Shown here: positions 35,144 through 44,592 of the stretch, piece after piece
Layout of the letters: each line of letters begins with the position of its first letter
Numbering within the stretch: the stretch's first letter is position 1
Source of the DNA: Terriglobia bacterium
GTDB taxonomy: Bacteria; Acidobacteriota; Terriglobia; Bryobacterales; Bryobacteraceae
Reading direction: 5' to 3'
Assembly (NCBI GenBank): GCA_021324615.1
Contig: JAJPIT010000113.1
Span: 1-64,000 of the forward strand
Length of the DNA: 64,000 bases
The notes under the pieces: model-generated
What the model saw: only the letters and a program-made list of their open reading frames with translations
What the model was told of the DNA's origin: nothing
Databases searched by the model: none
Position numbers and translations under genes: made by a program

Positions 35144-37060
35144 ATGAGCCCTGGCGTACAGATCGCGGATCCATTGGTGAGCGCCTGCGCCGAGGCGCAG
35201 CGGCGGGCGGTCAACTATCTGCTCGGGCTGCAACACCCCGACGGCTACTGGTGGGCGGATCTCACCGCCGACACCACCCTCGAATCGGATTTTATTCTGC
35301 TCGAACTGTGGCGCCACCCGCCGGTGAACGGCGTCTGGAACCCCCCCACCCGGGAGTTGATCGGCAAAGCGGCGCGGTCGATCCTGGAACGGCAGTTGCC
35401 CGATGGCGGATTCAATATTTACGCCGAAGGTCCATCGGAGCTCAATGCGACCATCAAGGCGTACACGGCCTTAAAACTGGCCGGGGTGTCCGAACACGAT
35501 CCCAGCCTGGCGCGGGCGCGGGAGCGTATTCTGTCGCTCGGGGGATTGCAGCGCGCCAACTCCTACGTCAAGGTCAATCTGAGCCTGTTCGGCCTCTATC
35601 CGCGCGAGCATACTCCGTCGATTCCGCCGGAGCTGATGCTGCTCGGCAACTTTATCTACGAGATGTCGAGCTGGACGCGCGCCATCGTGATCCCGCTCTC
35701 GATCGTGCACGCGATGAATCCGCGGCGGCCGGTTCCGGCCGGATTTTCGCTGAACGAACTGTTCAAGCCCGGCGAGCCGTTCGAATTTCCCAATAACGAA
35801 GGTTTTTTTAGCTGGCGGAATTTCTTCCTGAAAGCCGACAAGCTGTTCAAATTCGCCGAAAAACGGATGTGGCGCGGGCTGCGGACCGCAGCCATCCGCC
35901 GCGCCGAACGGTGGATGCTGGAGCGCACCCGCTACACCGACGGCCTGGCGGCGATCTATCCGCCCATGATGTACGTCATCATGGCGCTGGACCTTTTGGG
36001 CTATCCCAAGGATCATCCCGACGTGAAGGAAGCCGAACGCCAGTTCTTCAATCTGCTGGTGAATGACGAGCGCGGCTTCTACTTCCAGCCTTGTTTTTCG
36101 GTGGTCTGGGATACCGCGATCGCGGCGTTCGCCTTGGGCGAATCAAAGCTGGCTCCCGCCGGCGCCTTGACCCGCTCCGCCGACTGGCTGCTGGCCAAGG
36201 AAGTGCGGCGCCGCGGCGACTGGAGCGTGAAGCGCCCCAACGTCCCGCCCTCGGGCTGGTATTTCGAGTTCGCCAACGAATGGTATCCCGATATCGACGA
36301 CACGGCCCAGGTCCTGCTGGCGTTGAGCCGCACCCGCGCATCGAGCGGGCACGACGCCTGCGTGCAGCGCGCCCTGACCTGGCTGCTGGCGATGCAGTCC
36401 AGGGACGGAGGCTGGGCGGCGTTCGACGTCGATAACAACTGGCAGTCGCTCAGCGCGGTTCCCTTCGCGGACCATAACGCGATGCTCGATCCGACTTGCC
36501 CGGATATTACCGGACGCGTTCTGGAAGGGCTGATCGCCTCGGGCCTGGAGCCGGGCCACGCCGCCATCCGGCGCGGAGTCGCTTATCTGAAGCGGGCGCA
36601 GGAGGCCGATGGAAGCTGGTACGGGCGCTGGGGCGTCGATTATATTTATGGCACCTGCTTCGCCCTGCGCGGGCTGCGGGCGGCCGGGGAGAACGATCGC
36701 GAGGCCTACATTTTGCGCGCCGGCGAGTGGCTGCGGTCGATTCAAAACGCTGACGGCGGCTGGGGCGAGAGCTGCGCTTCCTACGATCGGAAGACGTTTG
36801 TTCCCGCCGAATCGACTCCCTCGCAGACCGCCTGGGCGATCTGCGGGCTGATCGCCGGCGGCGACACCACCAGCAACAGCCTGCACAAAGGAATCGAGTA
36901 CCTGATCGAGACGCAGCGCAAAGACGGCGGATGGGATGAGAAATTGTCCACCGGAACCGGCTTTCCCGGCGTCTTTTATCTGAAATATCACTACTACCGA
37001 CATTCGTTTCCGGTCCTGGCTTTATCGGACTATTTGAGAACGAGAAATGGGGCCAAATGA
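35144..37060 (+). CDS. shc: Squalene-hopene cyclase
   Basis: 638 aa, the normal length. The catalytic acid motif DIDD is at 383-386 (YPDIDDTAQVLLAL). QW repeats are seen as QHPDGYWWADL, QSRDGGWAAFDVDNNW, QEADGSWYGRW, QNADGGWGES and QRKDGGWDE. The alpha-barrel membrane protein cyclises squalene to hopene/hopanol. It overlaps hpnH by 4 bases (ATGA). Confidence 0.97.
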   Translation: MSPGVQIADPLVSACAEAQRRAVNYLLGLQHPDGYWWADLTADTTLESDFILLELWRHPPVNGVWNPPTRELIGKAARSILERQLPDGGFNIYAEGPSELNATIKAYTALKLAGVSEHDPSLARARERILSLGGLQRANSYVKVNLSLFGLYPREHTPSIPPELMLLGNFIYEMSSWTRAIVIPLSIVHAMNPRRPVPAGFSLNELFKPGEPFEFPNNEGFFSWRNFFLKADKLFKFAEKRMWRGLRTAAIRRAERWMLERTRYTDGLAAIYPPMMYVIMALDLLGYPKDHPDVKEAERQFFNLLVNDERGFYFQPCFSVVWDTAIAAFALGESKLAPAGALTRSADWLLAKEVRRRGDWSVKRPNVPPSGWYFEFANEWYPDIDDTAQVLLALSRTRASSGHDACVQRALTWLLAMQSRDGGWAAFDVDNNWQSLSAVPFADHNAMLDPTCPDITGRVLEGLIASGLEPGHAAIRRGVAYLKRAQEADGSWYGRWGVDYIYGTCFALRGLRAAGENDREAYILRAGEWLRSIQNADGGWGESCASYDRKTFVPAESTPSQTAWAICGLIAGGDTTSNSLHKGIEYLIETQRKDGGWDEKLSTGTGFPGVFYLKYHYYRHSFPVLALSDYLRTRNGAK

Positions 37061-38169
37061 GAGTTCCGCTGGGGCAGGTCGCCGACATGGCGGCCTATAT
37101 CGCGAAGAATAAACTGCGTCCGAAGCCGGAGTGGCAGCGCAATCTGGCCGCGGACGATTCGGCGAATCCGTTTAAGATCATTCACACGCAGGTTCCCGCG
37201 GCCCGCGCCGGGCGCAAGCCGCATCCGATGATCCACAAACGGTTTCCGCTGGTGATGATGCTGGAACCGCTGCACGCCTGCAATCTGACCTGCACCAGTT
37301 GCGGGCGGATTCGCGAGTACGAATCGACCGTCCGGGAGCGTTTGACGCTGGAGCAATGCCTGCGCGCGGTGGATGAGTGCGGCGCTCCGGTGGTTTCCAT
37401 CTGCGGAGGCGAGCCTTTGCTGTACCCGGAAATCGGCCCGCTGGTGGAGGCGATTTTGAAGCGCGGCAAGTACATTCAGCTTTGCACCAACGGCATGTTC
37501 ATCGCAAAAAAGCTGAAGGAGTTCAAGCCCGACAGCGCCTTCGTCTTCAACGTTCACCTGGACGGAATGGAGAAGAGTCACGATCTGGCGGTGGAACGGC
37601 CGGGCGTGTTTCGCGAGGCGATCGAAGGGGTCAAGGCCGCCAAAGCCGCCGGCTTCAAGGTTTTTTCCAACACCACGGTTTATAAAGAAACCGACATGCG
37701 CGAGATCGAGGAGCTGTTCGAGTACCTGGCGCAGTTCAACGTGGACGGCCACACCATCGCGCCGGCGTACGGATATTCGGCGGTGAACGACCGCGAAATC
37801 TTCCTCACCCGCGAAGATGTGCACGAAAAGTTCAAGTCCATCGATAAGCTCGCGAAAAAATACCCGATCGTGGCCTCGCCCGTGTACATGGAGTTTTTAA
37901 AAGGCGAGCGGGATCTGCCGTGCACCGCCTGGGGCAATCCGACTTATAACGTGAAGGGCTGGAAGGGCCCGTGCTATCTGATCACTGACGCGCATTATCA
38001 GACGTTCGAGGAGCTGATGACGCGGACGCCGTGGGAAAATTACGGTGCGGGAAACGATCCGCGCTGCGCCGATTGCATGGTCCACTGCGGATACGAGCCG
38101 TCGGCGGCCTACGGCATTAATTCGAAGTTCAGCGATCCGTTTAAATCGCTGGCGTGGCTGCTGAGTTAG
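37057..38169 (+). CDS. hpnH: Adenosyl-hopene transferase HpnH (radical SAM)
   Basis: 370 aa. The radical-SAM cluster ligands are Cys75, Cys79 and Cys82 in HACNLTCTSCGRI, with SICGGEPLLYPEI as the GGEP motif. The C-terminal SPASM-like cysteines appear in LPCTAWGNPTYNVKGWKGPCYL and RCADCMVHCGYE. It adds the 5'-deoxyadenosyl group to diploptene to give adenosylhopane, the first step of C35 hopanoid side-chain formation. Confidence 0.96.
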   Translation: MRVPLGQVADMAAYIAKNKLRPKPEWQRNLAADDSANPFKIIHTQVPAARAGRKPHPMIHKRFPLVMMLEPLHACNLTCTSCGRIREYESTVRERLTLEQCLRAVDECGAPVVSICGGEPLLYPEIGPLVEAILKRGKYIQLCTNGMFIAKKLKEFKPDSAFVFNVHLDGMEKSHDLAVERPGVFREAIEGVKAAKAAGFKVFSNTTVYKETDMREIEELFEYLAQFNVDGHTIAPAYGYSAVNDREIFLTREDVHEKFKSIDKLAKKYPIVASPVYMEFLKGERDLPCTAWGNPTYNVKGWKGPCYLITDAHYQTFEELMTRTPWENYGAGNDPRCADCMVHCGYEPSAAYGINSKFSDPFKSLAWLLS

Positions 38170-38176
38170 CGCGCGT

Positions 38177-39148
38177 GTGAAGCCTGTTTTGGTGACCGGC
38201 GCGACGGGGTTCGTCGGATGGCACGTCGCGCGGAAGCTGTTGGACCGCGGCGACCGGGTTCGCGTGCTGGCGCGCGATCCCAAAAGAGTACGCGAGCTGG
38301 AGGGAGCCGAGGTCGCTGCCGGCGACCTGCGCGATCCGGATTCGCTGAAGCAGGCGGCGGCCGGCTGCGGCATCGTCTATCACGTCGCGGCGGATTACCG
38401 GCTGTGGACGCGCGAGCCGCGGGAGATGTTCCGCTCCAACGTGGACGGCACCCGCGCTCTGCTCGATGCCGCCCGCGCCGCCCGAGTCGAGCGGGTGGTA
38501 TATACCAGCACGGTCGGATGCATCGGAATTCCCGCCGGCGGCCTCGGCGATGAGGATACGCCAGTTTCCATCGCGGAGATGAACGGGCCTTACAAGGAAT
38601 CGAAATTCCTGGCTGAGCAGATCGCGCTCCAGACCAGGGATCTACCGGTGGTGATCGTCAACCCGACCGCGCCGATCGGCGACCACGACTTCAAACCGAC
38701 GCCGACCGGAAAGATCGTCGTGGATTTCCTGCGCGGAAAGATGCCGGGATTCGTCGATACGGGTTTGAATGTGGTGGACGTTCGCGACGTCGCCGAGGGG
38801 CACCTGCTGGCTTGCGAGCGCGGGCGCGCGGGGGAGCGGTATATTTTGGGCTCGGAAAATCTGACGCTGGAGCAGATTTTCCGGAAATTGGGGGAAATTG
38901 CGGGCAAAGCGGCGCCGAAAATCCGCGTGCCTTACGCCGTGGCGTATGCCTATGGCGCCGTCTCCACCGCCTGGGCGGGCCTGACCGGGCGCGAGCCGCT
39001 GGCGCCGCTGGACGCGGTGCGAATGGCCCGGAAAAAGATGTGGGTGCGGCATGATAAGGCCGCGCGGGAGCTGGGTTACTCGCCGGGTCCGGCGGAGGCG
39101 GCCCTGAAGCGGGCGGCCGGATGGTTCCGCGCCAATGGCTACTGTTAA
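38177..39148 (+). CDS. hpnA: Hopanoid-associated sugar epimerase HpnA
   Basis: 323 aa, GTG start 7 bases after hpnH. It is an extended SDR: VLVTGATGFVGWHVARKLL binds NAD, and the catalytic Tyr-Lys are in PYKESKFLAEQ. HpnA homologues are hopanoid-operon NAD-dependent epimerase/dehydratases whose exact reaction is not settled. It overlaps hpnG by 14 bases. Confidence 0.93.
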   Translation: MKPVLVTGATGFVGWHVARKLLDRGDRVRVLARDPKRVRELEGAEVAAGDLRDPDSLKQAAAGCGIVYHVAADYRLWTREPREMFRSNVDGTRALLDAARAARVERVVYTSTVGCIGIPAGGLGDEDTPVSIAEMNGPYKESKFLAEQIALQTRDLPVVIVNPTAPIGDHDFKPTPTGKIVVDFLRGKMPGFVDTGLNVVDVRDVAEGHLLACERGRAGERYILGSENLTLEQIFRKLGEIAGKAAPKIRVPYAVAYAYGAVSTAWAGLTGREPLAPLDAVRMARKKMWVRHDKAARELGYSPGPAEAALKRAAGWFRANGYC

Positions 39149-39770
39149 AACGTGGCTGCTGGTGGCCGCCGAGCGCCGCGAGTTTGATGGAATCTTGGAG
39201 CGCTTCGGCGCATCTGAAAGATTAAACTGGCCGCTCGAGTTCGCCCGCCAGGCGTACTATCGGGGCGACCGCTACGTGATGGTCGCCCATGGCCCGGGCC
39301 GGAGGTTGGTCGAAAAAGCTTTGGAGAAAAGAATCGACGTGGATGGGATCGTCAGCACGGGATTTTGCGGAGCCTTGGATCCGGCTTTGCGGGTGGGCGA
39401 TATTGTCACGGGCGCGGGGGCGATTTATTGCGCGGATCGCGTGATTGTCAGCGCCGCCGAAAAGCGCGCGCTGCGGGAAAGAACCGGCGCGGCGGCCGTC
39501 GATATGGAATCGGCCGCCGTGGCGGAGAAGGCCGCCCAATGGGGCGTGCCGTTTCATGCCATCCGCGCCGTCTCCGACGCCGCCGGCGAGGATATGCCGC
39601 TCGATTTCAATTTATACCGGGACCAGGACGGCCGCTTTTCGCGGGGACGCATTGCGCTGGCGGCGCTGGCCCGGCCTTTTGCGCGGGTTCCGGCTTTGCT
39701 ACGCTTGGATCGCAACGCCAGGATCGCCGCGCGATCGTTAGGGGATTATTTTGCTGACTGCCGACTCTAG
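39135..39770 (+). CDS. hpnG: Hopanoid-associated nucleosidase HpnG
   Basis: 211 aa. The nucleoside phosphorylase-like fold is shown by VSTGFCGALDPALRVGDIV and the ribose-binding AVDMESAAVAEKAAQ. HpnG cleaves adenine from adenosylhopane, giving ribosylhopane or its phosphate, which is then reduced to bacteriohopanetetrol. It sits between hpnA and two dehydrogenases. Confidence 0.93.
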   Translation: MATVKTWLLVAAERREFDGILERFGASERLNWPLEFARQAYYRGDRYVMVAHGPGRRLVEKALEKRIDVDGIVSTGFCGALDPALRVGDIVTGAGAIYCADRVIVSAAEKRALRERTGAAAVDMESAAVAEKAAQWGVPFHAIRAVSDAAGEDMPLDFNLYRDQDGRFSRGRIALAALARPFARVPALLRLDRNARIAARSLGDYFADCRL

Positions 39771-39807
39771 CCGCGTCGCCGACCGCGCCGCCCAGACGCC
39801 CCGGCAA

Positions 39808-40890
39808 ATGCGGGCGGCCGTGTATAAAGGCGCGAGCCGGGTCGAAGTGGAGACGCTGCCGGTTCCCGAAATTGCCGCGGGAGAGATCCTGATTCGCGTT
39901 GAAACCTGCGGGATTTGTCACACCGACCTTAAAAAAATCGAGTATGATCTGCTGCCCCCGCCGCGGATTTACGGCCACGAAACCGCCGGCGTGGTGGCGG
40001 CGGTGGGCGAAAATGTGACGCAATACCGGCCCGGGGATCGCGTCGTGGTGTTTCATCACATTCCCTGCGGCCAGTGTTTTTACTGCGAAAAGAAACTTTA
40101 CGCGCAGTGCCCGGTTTATAAAAAAGTGGGCGTGACCGCGGGATACGAGCCGGCCGGCGGCGGTTTCTCGCAGTATGTGCGGGTGATGGACTGGATCGTA
40201 GAGCAGGGCGTCGAGAAGATTCCCGCCGGAGTCTCTTTCGACGCGGCCTGTTTTGTGGAGCCGGTCAATACCTGCCTCAAGGGGGTCAAGCTGATCGATC
40301 CGCAGCCCGGTGATGCGGTCGCGGTCTTGGGCCAGGGCCCCATCGGGCTGATTTTCACCATGATGGTCGCCCGCACCGGCGCCCGGGTCATCGCAACCGA
40401 CACCATGGCGGAGCGGCGCGAGCTGGCCCGGCGGTTCGGCGCCGCGGAAGCCTTCGATCCGCGGGACGAAAATTTCGAAAAAACCGCGCGGGCGATGACC
40501 TCCGGCCGCGGCCTGGACCTGGCGATCGTCGCCGCATCGGCCCAGGGAATCGTGGAGCAGGCGGTGCGGGCGTCGCGGCCGGGCGCGCGAATTTTGCTGT
40601 TTGCGCAGACCTCGCACCAGGAGCGCATCGAGGTTTCCGGCGCCGATGTCTGCATGGGCGAACGGGTTTTGTGCGGCTCCTACAGCGCCAGCGTCGACTT
40701 GCAGCGGGAGTCGGCCGATCTGGTGTTCAGCGGCGCACTGCCGGTCGAAGAGCTGATTTCTCATCGCTTTCCGCTGCCCCGGATCCACGAGGGAATCGAC
40801 CGCGCGTTGCATCCGGACCCGCAATCGTTGAAGATAGTAGTTAAGCCGCAACTCGACTTATCCGAGGACAGTAAAGCGAGGATCAAATGA
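39808..40890 (+). CDS. Zinc-dependent medium-chain dehydrogenase 1 in hopanoid operon
   Basis: About 360 aa from ATG 39808, which fits the family N terminus (MRAAVYKGASRVEVETLPVPEI); a TTG at 39751 with AGGGGA before it is an alternative that would overlap hpnG. Catalytic-zinc residues are CGICHTD and YGHET, structural-zinc cysteines CGQCFYC...AQC, and the Rossmann loop is GQGPIG. It is an alcohol/polyol dehydrogenase of unknown substrate. It overlaps the next dehydrogenase by ATGA and may act on the hopanoid side chain. Confidence 0.88.
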   Translation: MRAAVYKGASRVEVETLPVPEIAAGEILIRVETCGICHTDLKKIEYDLLPPPRIYGHETAGVVAAVGENVTQYRPGDRVVVFHHIPCGQCFYCEKKLYAQCPVYKKVGVTAGYEPAGGGFSQYVRVMDWIVEQGVEKIPAGVSFDAACFVEPVNTCLKGVKLIDPQPGDAVAVLGQGPIGLIFTMMVARTGARVIATDTMAERRELARRFGAAEAFDPRDENFEKTARAMTSGRGLDLAIVAASAQGIVEQAVRASRPGARILLFAQTSHQERIEVSGADVCMGERVLCGSYSASVDLQRESADLVFSGALPVEELISHRFPLPRIHEGIDRALHPDPQSLKIVVKPQLDLSEDSKARIK

Positions 40891-41930
40891 GCCAGCACAT
40901 GACGGCTGCGGTGCTGTATGGAAAGGAGCACTTGCAGATCGAGCGGGTCGACGTGCCCCGCATCGGGCCCGGCGACGTGCTGGTGCGTGTGCGGGCGGCG
41001 TTAACCTGCGGCACCGACGTGAAGGTTTTCCGCCGCGGATATCATGCGCGGATGATCGTCCCGCCGGCGCTGTTCGGGCATGAGCTGGCCGGCGATATCG
41101 TCGAAATGGGCGCGGAGGTGCGCGGATTCCGGCTCGGCCAGCGCGTGGTGGCGGCCAATTCGGCCCCTTGCGGGGAGTGTTTTTTTTGCCGGCGCGGGCA
41201 GGAAAATCTGTGCGAGGATCTGCTGTTCAACAACGGCGCCTACGCCGAATATATCCGCATTCCGCGACGCATTGTCGAGAAAAATATGTACGAGGTTCCC
41301 GAGCACGTCACCTATCAGGATGCGGCGCTGGTGGAGCCGCTGGCCGGCGTGCTGCGCGGCCTGGAGGAGTCCGGCGTACGCCCGGGCGACAACATCGCCA
41401 TCCTCGGCCTGGGACCCATCGGCATGATGTTTGTCCGCCTTGCCAAGGCGGTCTACGGCGCGCGGGTGATCGCCGTCGGGCGCCGCCAGCCGCAGTTGGA
41501 CCGGGCGCGGAAGATGGGCGCCGATGAAGTGGTCATCAACAGCGAGGGCGCCGACGCGCTCGGCGCGGTGCGCGAGATCACCGGCGGGCGCGGCGCCGAC
41601 GTGGTGATCGAGGCGGTGGGCCTGCCGGAAGTCTGGCAACTGGCCATCCGGATGCTGCGCCGCGGCGGCGTGGTGAATTTTTTCGGGGGCTGCCCGAGCG
41701 GAACCGAAATCCGCCTGGACACCAACCTGCTGCACTATTCCGAATTGACCTGCAAGGCCAGCTTTCATCTCACCCCGGCGCTGATCCGCAAGGCCCTGGA
41801 GATCGTCACACGCGGCTATATTTCGGCCAGGGACCTGGTGAACCGGGTCGAGCCGCTGGCCAATCTGCTCGAGGTGATGCAGCACCTGATGAGCCACAAC
41901 GGACATCTGAAGACGGCGATTATTCCCTAG
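40887..41930 (+). CDS. Zinc-dependent medium-chain dehydrogenase 2 in hopanoid operon
   Basis: 347 aa. It has TCGTDVKVF and FGHELAGDIVEMG (catalytic zinc), CGECFFCRRGQENLC (structural zinc), GLGPIGMMFVRLAKA and VGLPEVW. It resembles sorbitol/threonine-type MDR dehydrogenases that act on polyols or sugars. It differs from its upstream neighbour enough not to be a recent tandem copy. HpnC follows after 3 bases, so it is transcribed inside the hopanoid operon. Confidence 0.88.
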   Translation: MSQHMTAAVLYGKEHLQIERVDVPRIGPGDVLVRVRAALTCGTDVKVFRRGYHARMIVPPALFGHELAGDIVEMGAEVRGFRLGQRVVAANSAPCGECFFCRRGQENLCEDLLFNNGAYAEYIRIPRRIVEKNMYEVPEHVTYQDAALVEPLAGVLRGLEESGVRPGDNIAILGLGPIGMMFVRLAKAVYGARVIAVGRRQPQLDRARKMGADEVVINSEGADALGAVREITGGRGADVVIEAVGLPEVWQLAIRMLRRGGVVNFFGGCPSGTEIRLDTNLLHYSELTCKASFHLTPALIRKALEIVTRGYISARDLVNRVEPLANLLEVMQHLMSHNGHLKTAIIP

Positions 41931-41933
41931 GCC

Positions 41934-42845
41934 GTGTTCCTTCCGCCGGTTGCTTTTCTCCAATCCGACGACGCCAAACGCTGCTGGAAGCTGGACGAAT
42001 CGCTCCGCTACACGCGCTGGCTGGCGACCCATCACTACGAAAATTTTCATGTGGCCAGTTTTCTTCTGCCCCGGCGCCTGCACCAGGATTTTTATAACGT
42101 CTACTCGTTCTGCCGCTGGGCGGACGATCTGGGCGACGAGCTCGGCGACGCCGCCGAAAGCCTGAAGCAGTTGGCCTGGTGGCGCGCGGAGCTGCACCGG
42201 ATGTACGCAGGAGCGGCTTCCCATCCCGTCTTCGTCGCTTTACAGGGAACCGTGGCGCGCCACCAACTGCCGGCCGCGTGCTTCGACGATCTGATCACCG
42301 CCTTCGAGCGCGATCAGGCCAAGACTCGGTATCGCGACTGGGACGAAGTATTGGATTACTGCAAATATTCGGCGAATCCGGTGGGGCGGCTGGTGCTCGG
42401 ACTGTGCGGATATCACGACGCGGAAAGATATGAATTGTCCGATGCCACCTGCACCGCGCTGCAACTTGCCAACTTCTGGCAGGATGTCGCCGTCGATTGG
42501 GAAAAGAACCGCGTCTATCTTCCGCTTCACCTGTTCGAGCGGCACGGCTGCCCGGTCGAAGCCATCCCGCTGAGGCGATGCGATGAGCGCTTCCGCGCGG
42601 TGATGAAAGATGCGGTGGAGCTCGCGCGCGGGTTGTTTTTGAAGGGCCTGCCGCTGGCGGGGATGGTCGGCCGGAGGCTGGCCATCGATGTTGAGCTGTT
42701 CAGCCGCGGCGGGATGAAAGTGCTCGAAAAGATCGAGCGCCAGAATTATAATGTGCTGGCCGCGCGGCCGGCGATCTCCAGGCGGGAGCGGGTCGCTTTG
42801 CTGCTGGGCGCCATCGGCCGCCGGGCATTTTCGCGCGCGGCATGA
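41934..42845 (+). CDS. hpnC: Hydroxysqualene synthase HpnC
   Basis: 303 aa, GTG start 3 bases after the dehydrogenase. The trans-isoprenyl diphosphate synthase fold has two Asp-rich sites: SFCRWADDLGDE near 60 and LANFWQDVAVDWEKNRVYLP near 190. HpnC converts presqualene diphosphate made by HpnD to hydroxysqualene. Overlaps hpnD by ATGA. Confidence 0.94.
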   Translation: MFLPPVAFLQSDDAKRCWKLDESLRYTRWLATHHYENFHVASFLLPRRLHQDFYNVYSFCRWADDLGDELGDAAESLKQLAWWRAELHRMYAGAASHPVFVALQGTVARHQLPAACFDDLITAFERDQAKTRYRDWDEVLDYCKYSANPVGRLVLGLCGYHDAERYELSDATCTALQLANFWQDVAVDWEKNRVYLPLHLFERHGCPVEAIPLRRCDERFRAVMKDAVELARGLFLKGLPLAGMVGRRLAIDVELFSRGGMKVLEKIERQNYNVLAARPAISRRERVALLLGAIGRRAFSRAA

Positions 42846-43684
42846 CTGTTGAGGAGTCCTATGCCTGGTGCCGCCGCCTGGCGCGGTCCCAGGCCCGGAA
42901 TTTTTATTATTCGTTTCTTTTGCTGAGCCGGGAAAAGCGCCGGGCGATGTGCGCCATCTACGCGTTCATGCGCTACTGCGACGATTTGAGCGACGCCGAG
43001 GGCGTCGGCGACCGCGCCGCAGCGATCGCCAAGTGGGAGCAGGACCTGCGCGCCGCCCTCGATGGCGCGCCTCCGGACCATCCGCTGTGGCCGGCCTTCG
43101 CCGACGCGGTGGCGCGCTTCCAGATTCCCCGGCGCTACTTCCTGGAGATGATCAAGGGCGTCCGCTCCGACCTCGCGACCCGCAGGATCCAAACCTTCGA
43201 AGAACTCTACGATTACTGCTATCATGTGGCCAGCGTCGTGGGCCTGACGATCATCCACATTTTTGGGTTCCGCGGGGAGGAATCGCTGGATCTCGCCGAA
43301 AAGTGCGGCATTGCGTTTCAGTTGACCAACATCTTGCGCGATGTCGGCGAGGACGCCGCCCGCGGCCGCGTCTACTTGCCGGCCGAGGATCTTCAAAAAT
43401 TCGGCGTCTCGCCGGAGACGTTCGAGCCGCGCGCGCAGTTTTTAGAACTGATGGCCTTCGAAGCCGGGCGGGCGCGCCGCTATTACCGCGAGTCGGCGCC
43501 GCTGATCGAGCGGATCGACCCTTCCAGCCGGGCTTCGCTGCGCGCGCTGATCGGCATCTACTCGCGTCTGCTGGAGCGGATCGTGGAGTCGAACTACGAT
43601 GTGCTGAAACGGCGCATTCGCGTGCCGGTCTGGGAAAAGATGCGGGTGCTGGCGGCGGCGCGCTGGGGAGTCAAACGCGTATGA
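42842..43684 (+). CDS. hpnD: Presqualene diphosphate synthase HpnD
   Basis: 280 aa. Asp-rich motifs are YAFMRYCDDLSDAE (near 46) and LTNILRDVGEDAARGRVYLP. HpnD condenses two farnesyl diphosphates to presqualene diphosphate. The FAD enzyme HpnE, which would reduce hydroxysqualene to squalene, is not encoded after it or anywhere in the window. Confidence 0.95.
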   Translation: MTVEESYAWCRRLARSQARNFYYSFLLLSREKRRAMCAIYAFMRYCDDLSDAEGVGDRAAAIAKWEQDLRAALDGAPPDHPLWPAFADAVARFQIPRRYFLEMIKGVRSDLATRRIQTFEELYDYCYHVASVVGLTIIHIFGFRGEESLDLAEKCGIAFQLTNILRDVGEDAARGRVYLPAEDLQKFGVSPETFEPRAQFLELMAFEAGRARRYYRESAPLIERIDPSSRASLRALIGIYSRLLERIVESNYDVLKRRIRVPVWEKMRVLAAARWGVKRV

Positions 43685-44553
43685 AAATCGCATTCCTGGG
43701 TTTGGGAAAGATGGGCGCGGGCATGGCGCGCAGTCTGATCCGCGCCGGGCACGAGCTGACTCTTTATAACCGCAGCGCGGAAAAGGCGCGCGCGGTGGCG
43801 GGCGCGCGCGTGGCCGATTCGCCGGCCGAGGCCTGCCACGGGGCCGAGGCGGCAATTTCCATGCTCGCCGATGATCACGCGGTGGAGGTTGCCGCCTGCG
43901 GCGACCGCGGGATCGCCGCCGGACTGCCGCAAGGCGCGGCGCACATCTGCTCCGGCACCATCAGCACCGCCATGGCGCGGCGCCTCACCGCGCTGCACGA
44001 GAACCGGCGCCAGGTTTATCTCAGCGCTCCCGTGTTCGGACGTCCCGAGGCGGCCGAGGCCCAAATGCTGATCGTCGTTCCGGCGGGATCGCGCGAGCAG
44101 ATCGAAAAGTTCGGGCCGCTGTTCCAGGCCATGGGACGCGCCACGTTCATCGCCGGCAGCGAGCCGTGGCAGGCCAACGCGGTGAAGCTGTGCGGCAATT
44201 TCATGATTGCGTCGATGCTGGAGGCCTTCAGCGAAGCCTTCGCGACGCTGGCCAAGGCCGGGGTCGATCCAGGCAAATTTCTGGAGATCGTCAACGCGCT
44301 GTTCCAGTCCCCCGTATACGCCAATTACGGCCGCCTCATGGTGGAGGAGAGATTCGAGCCGGCCGGGTTCGCGCTCAGGCTGGGGTTAAAGGACGTCCGG
44401 CTGATGCTGCAAACCGCCGAGGAGATGGCGTCGCCGATGCCGCTGGCCAGCGCGATCCGCGACCGCTTCCTGGAGGCGATGGCTCATGCGCAGGCGGAAA
44501 TGGATTGGTCGAGCGTGGCCAAATCGGCGGCGCGGCAGGCCGGCCTGGCCTGA
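43681..44553 (+). CDS. NAD(P)-dependent beta-hydroxyacid dehydrogenase at end of hopanoid operon
   Basis: 290 aa from ATG 43681, which overlaps the hpnD stop as ATGA; the open frame also reads back through hpnD, but those residues are not family-like. GLGKMGAGMARSLIRAGHELTLYNRS is the Rossmann start and the catalytic Lys is in NAVKLCGNFMIASM. This is the 3-hydroxyisobutyrate dehydrogenase/glyoxylate reductase group. Operon position suggests a link to hopanoid synthesis, though it may simply be co-transcribed. Confidence 0.85.
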   Translation: MKIAFLGLGKMGAGMARSLIRAGHELTLYNRSAEKARAVAGARVADSPAEACHGAEAAISMLADDHAVEVAACGDRGIAAGLPQGAAHICSGTISTAMARRLTALHENRRQVYLSAPVFGRPEAAEAQMLIVVPAGSREQIEKFGPLFQAMGRATFIAGSEPWQANAVKLCGNFMIASMLEAFSEAFATLAKAGVDPGKFLEIVNALFQSPVYANYGRLMVEERFEPAGFALRLGLKDVRLMLQTAEEMASPMPLASAIRDRFLEAMAHAQAEMDWSSVAKSAARQAGLA

Positions 44554-44592
44554 TCCGAAACCTCGCGGAGCCTGCGCTGCCGGATCCCCGCT

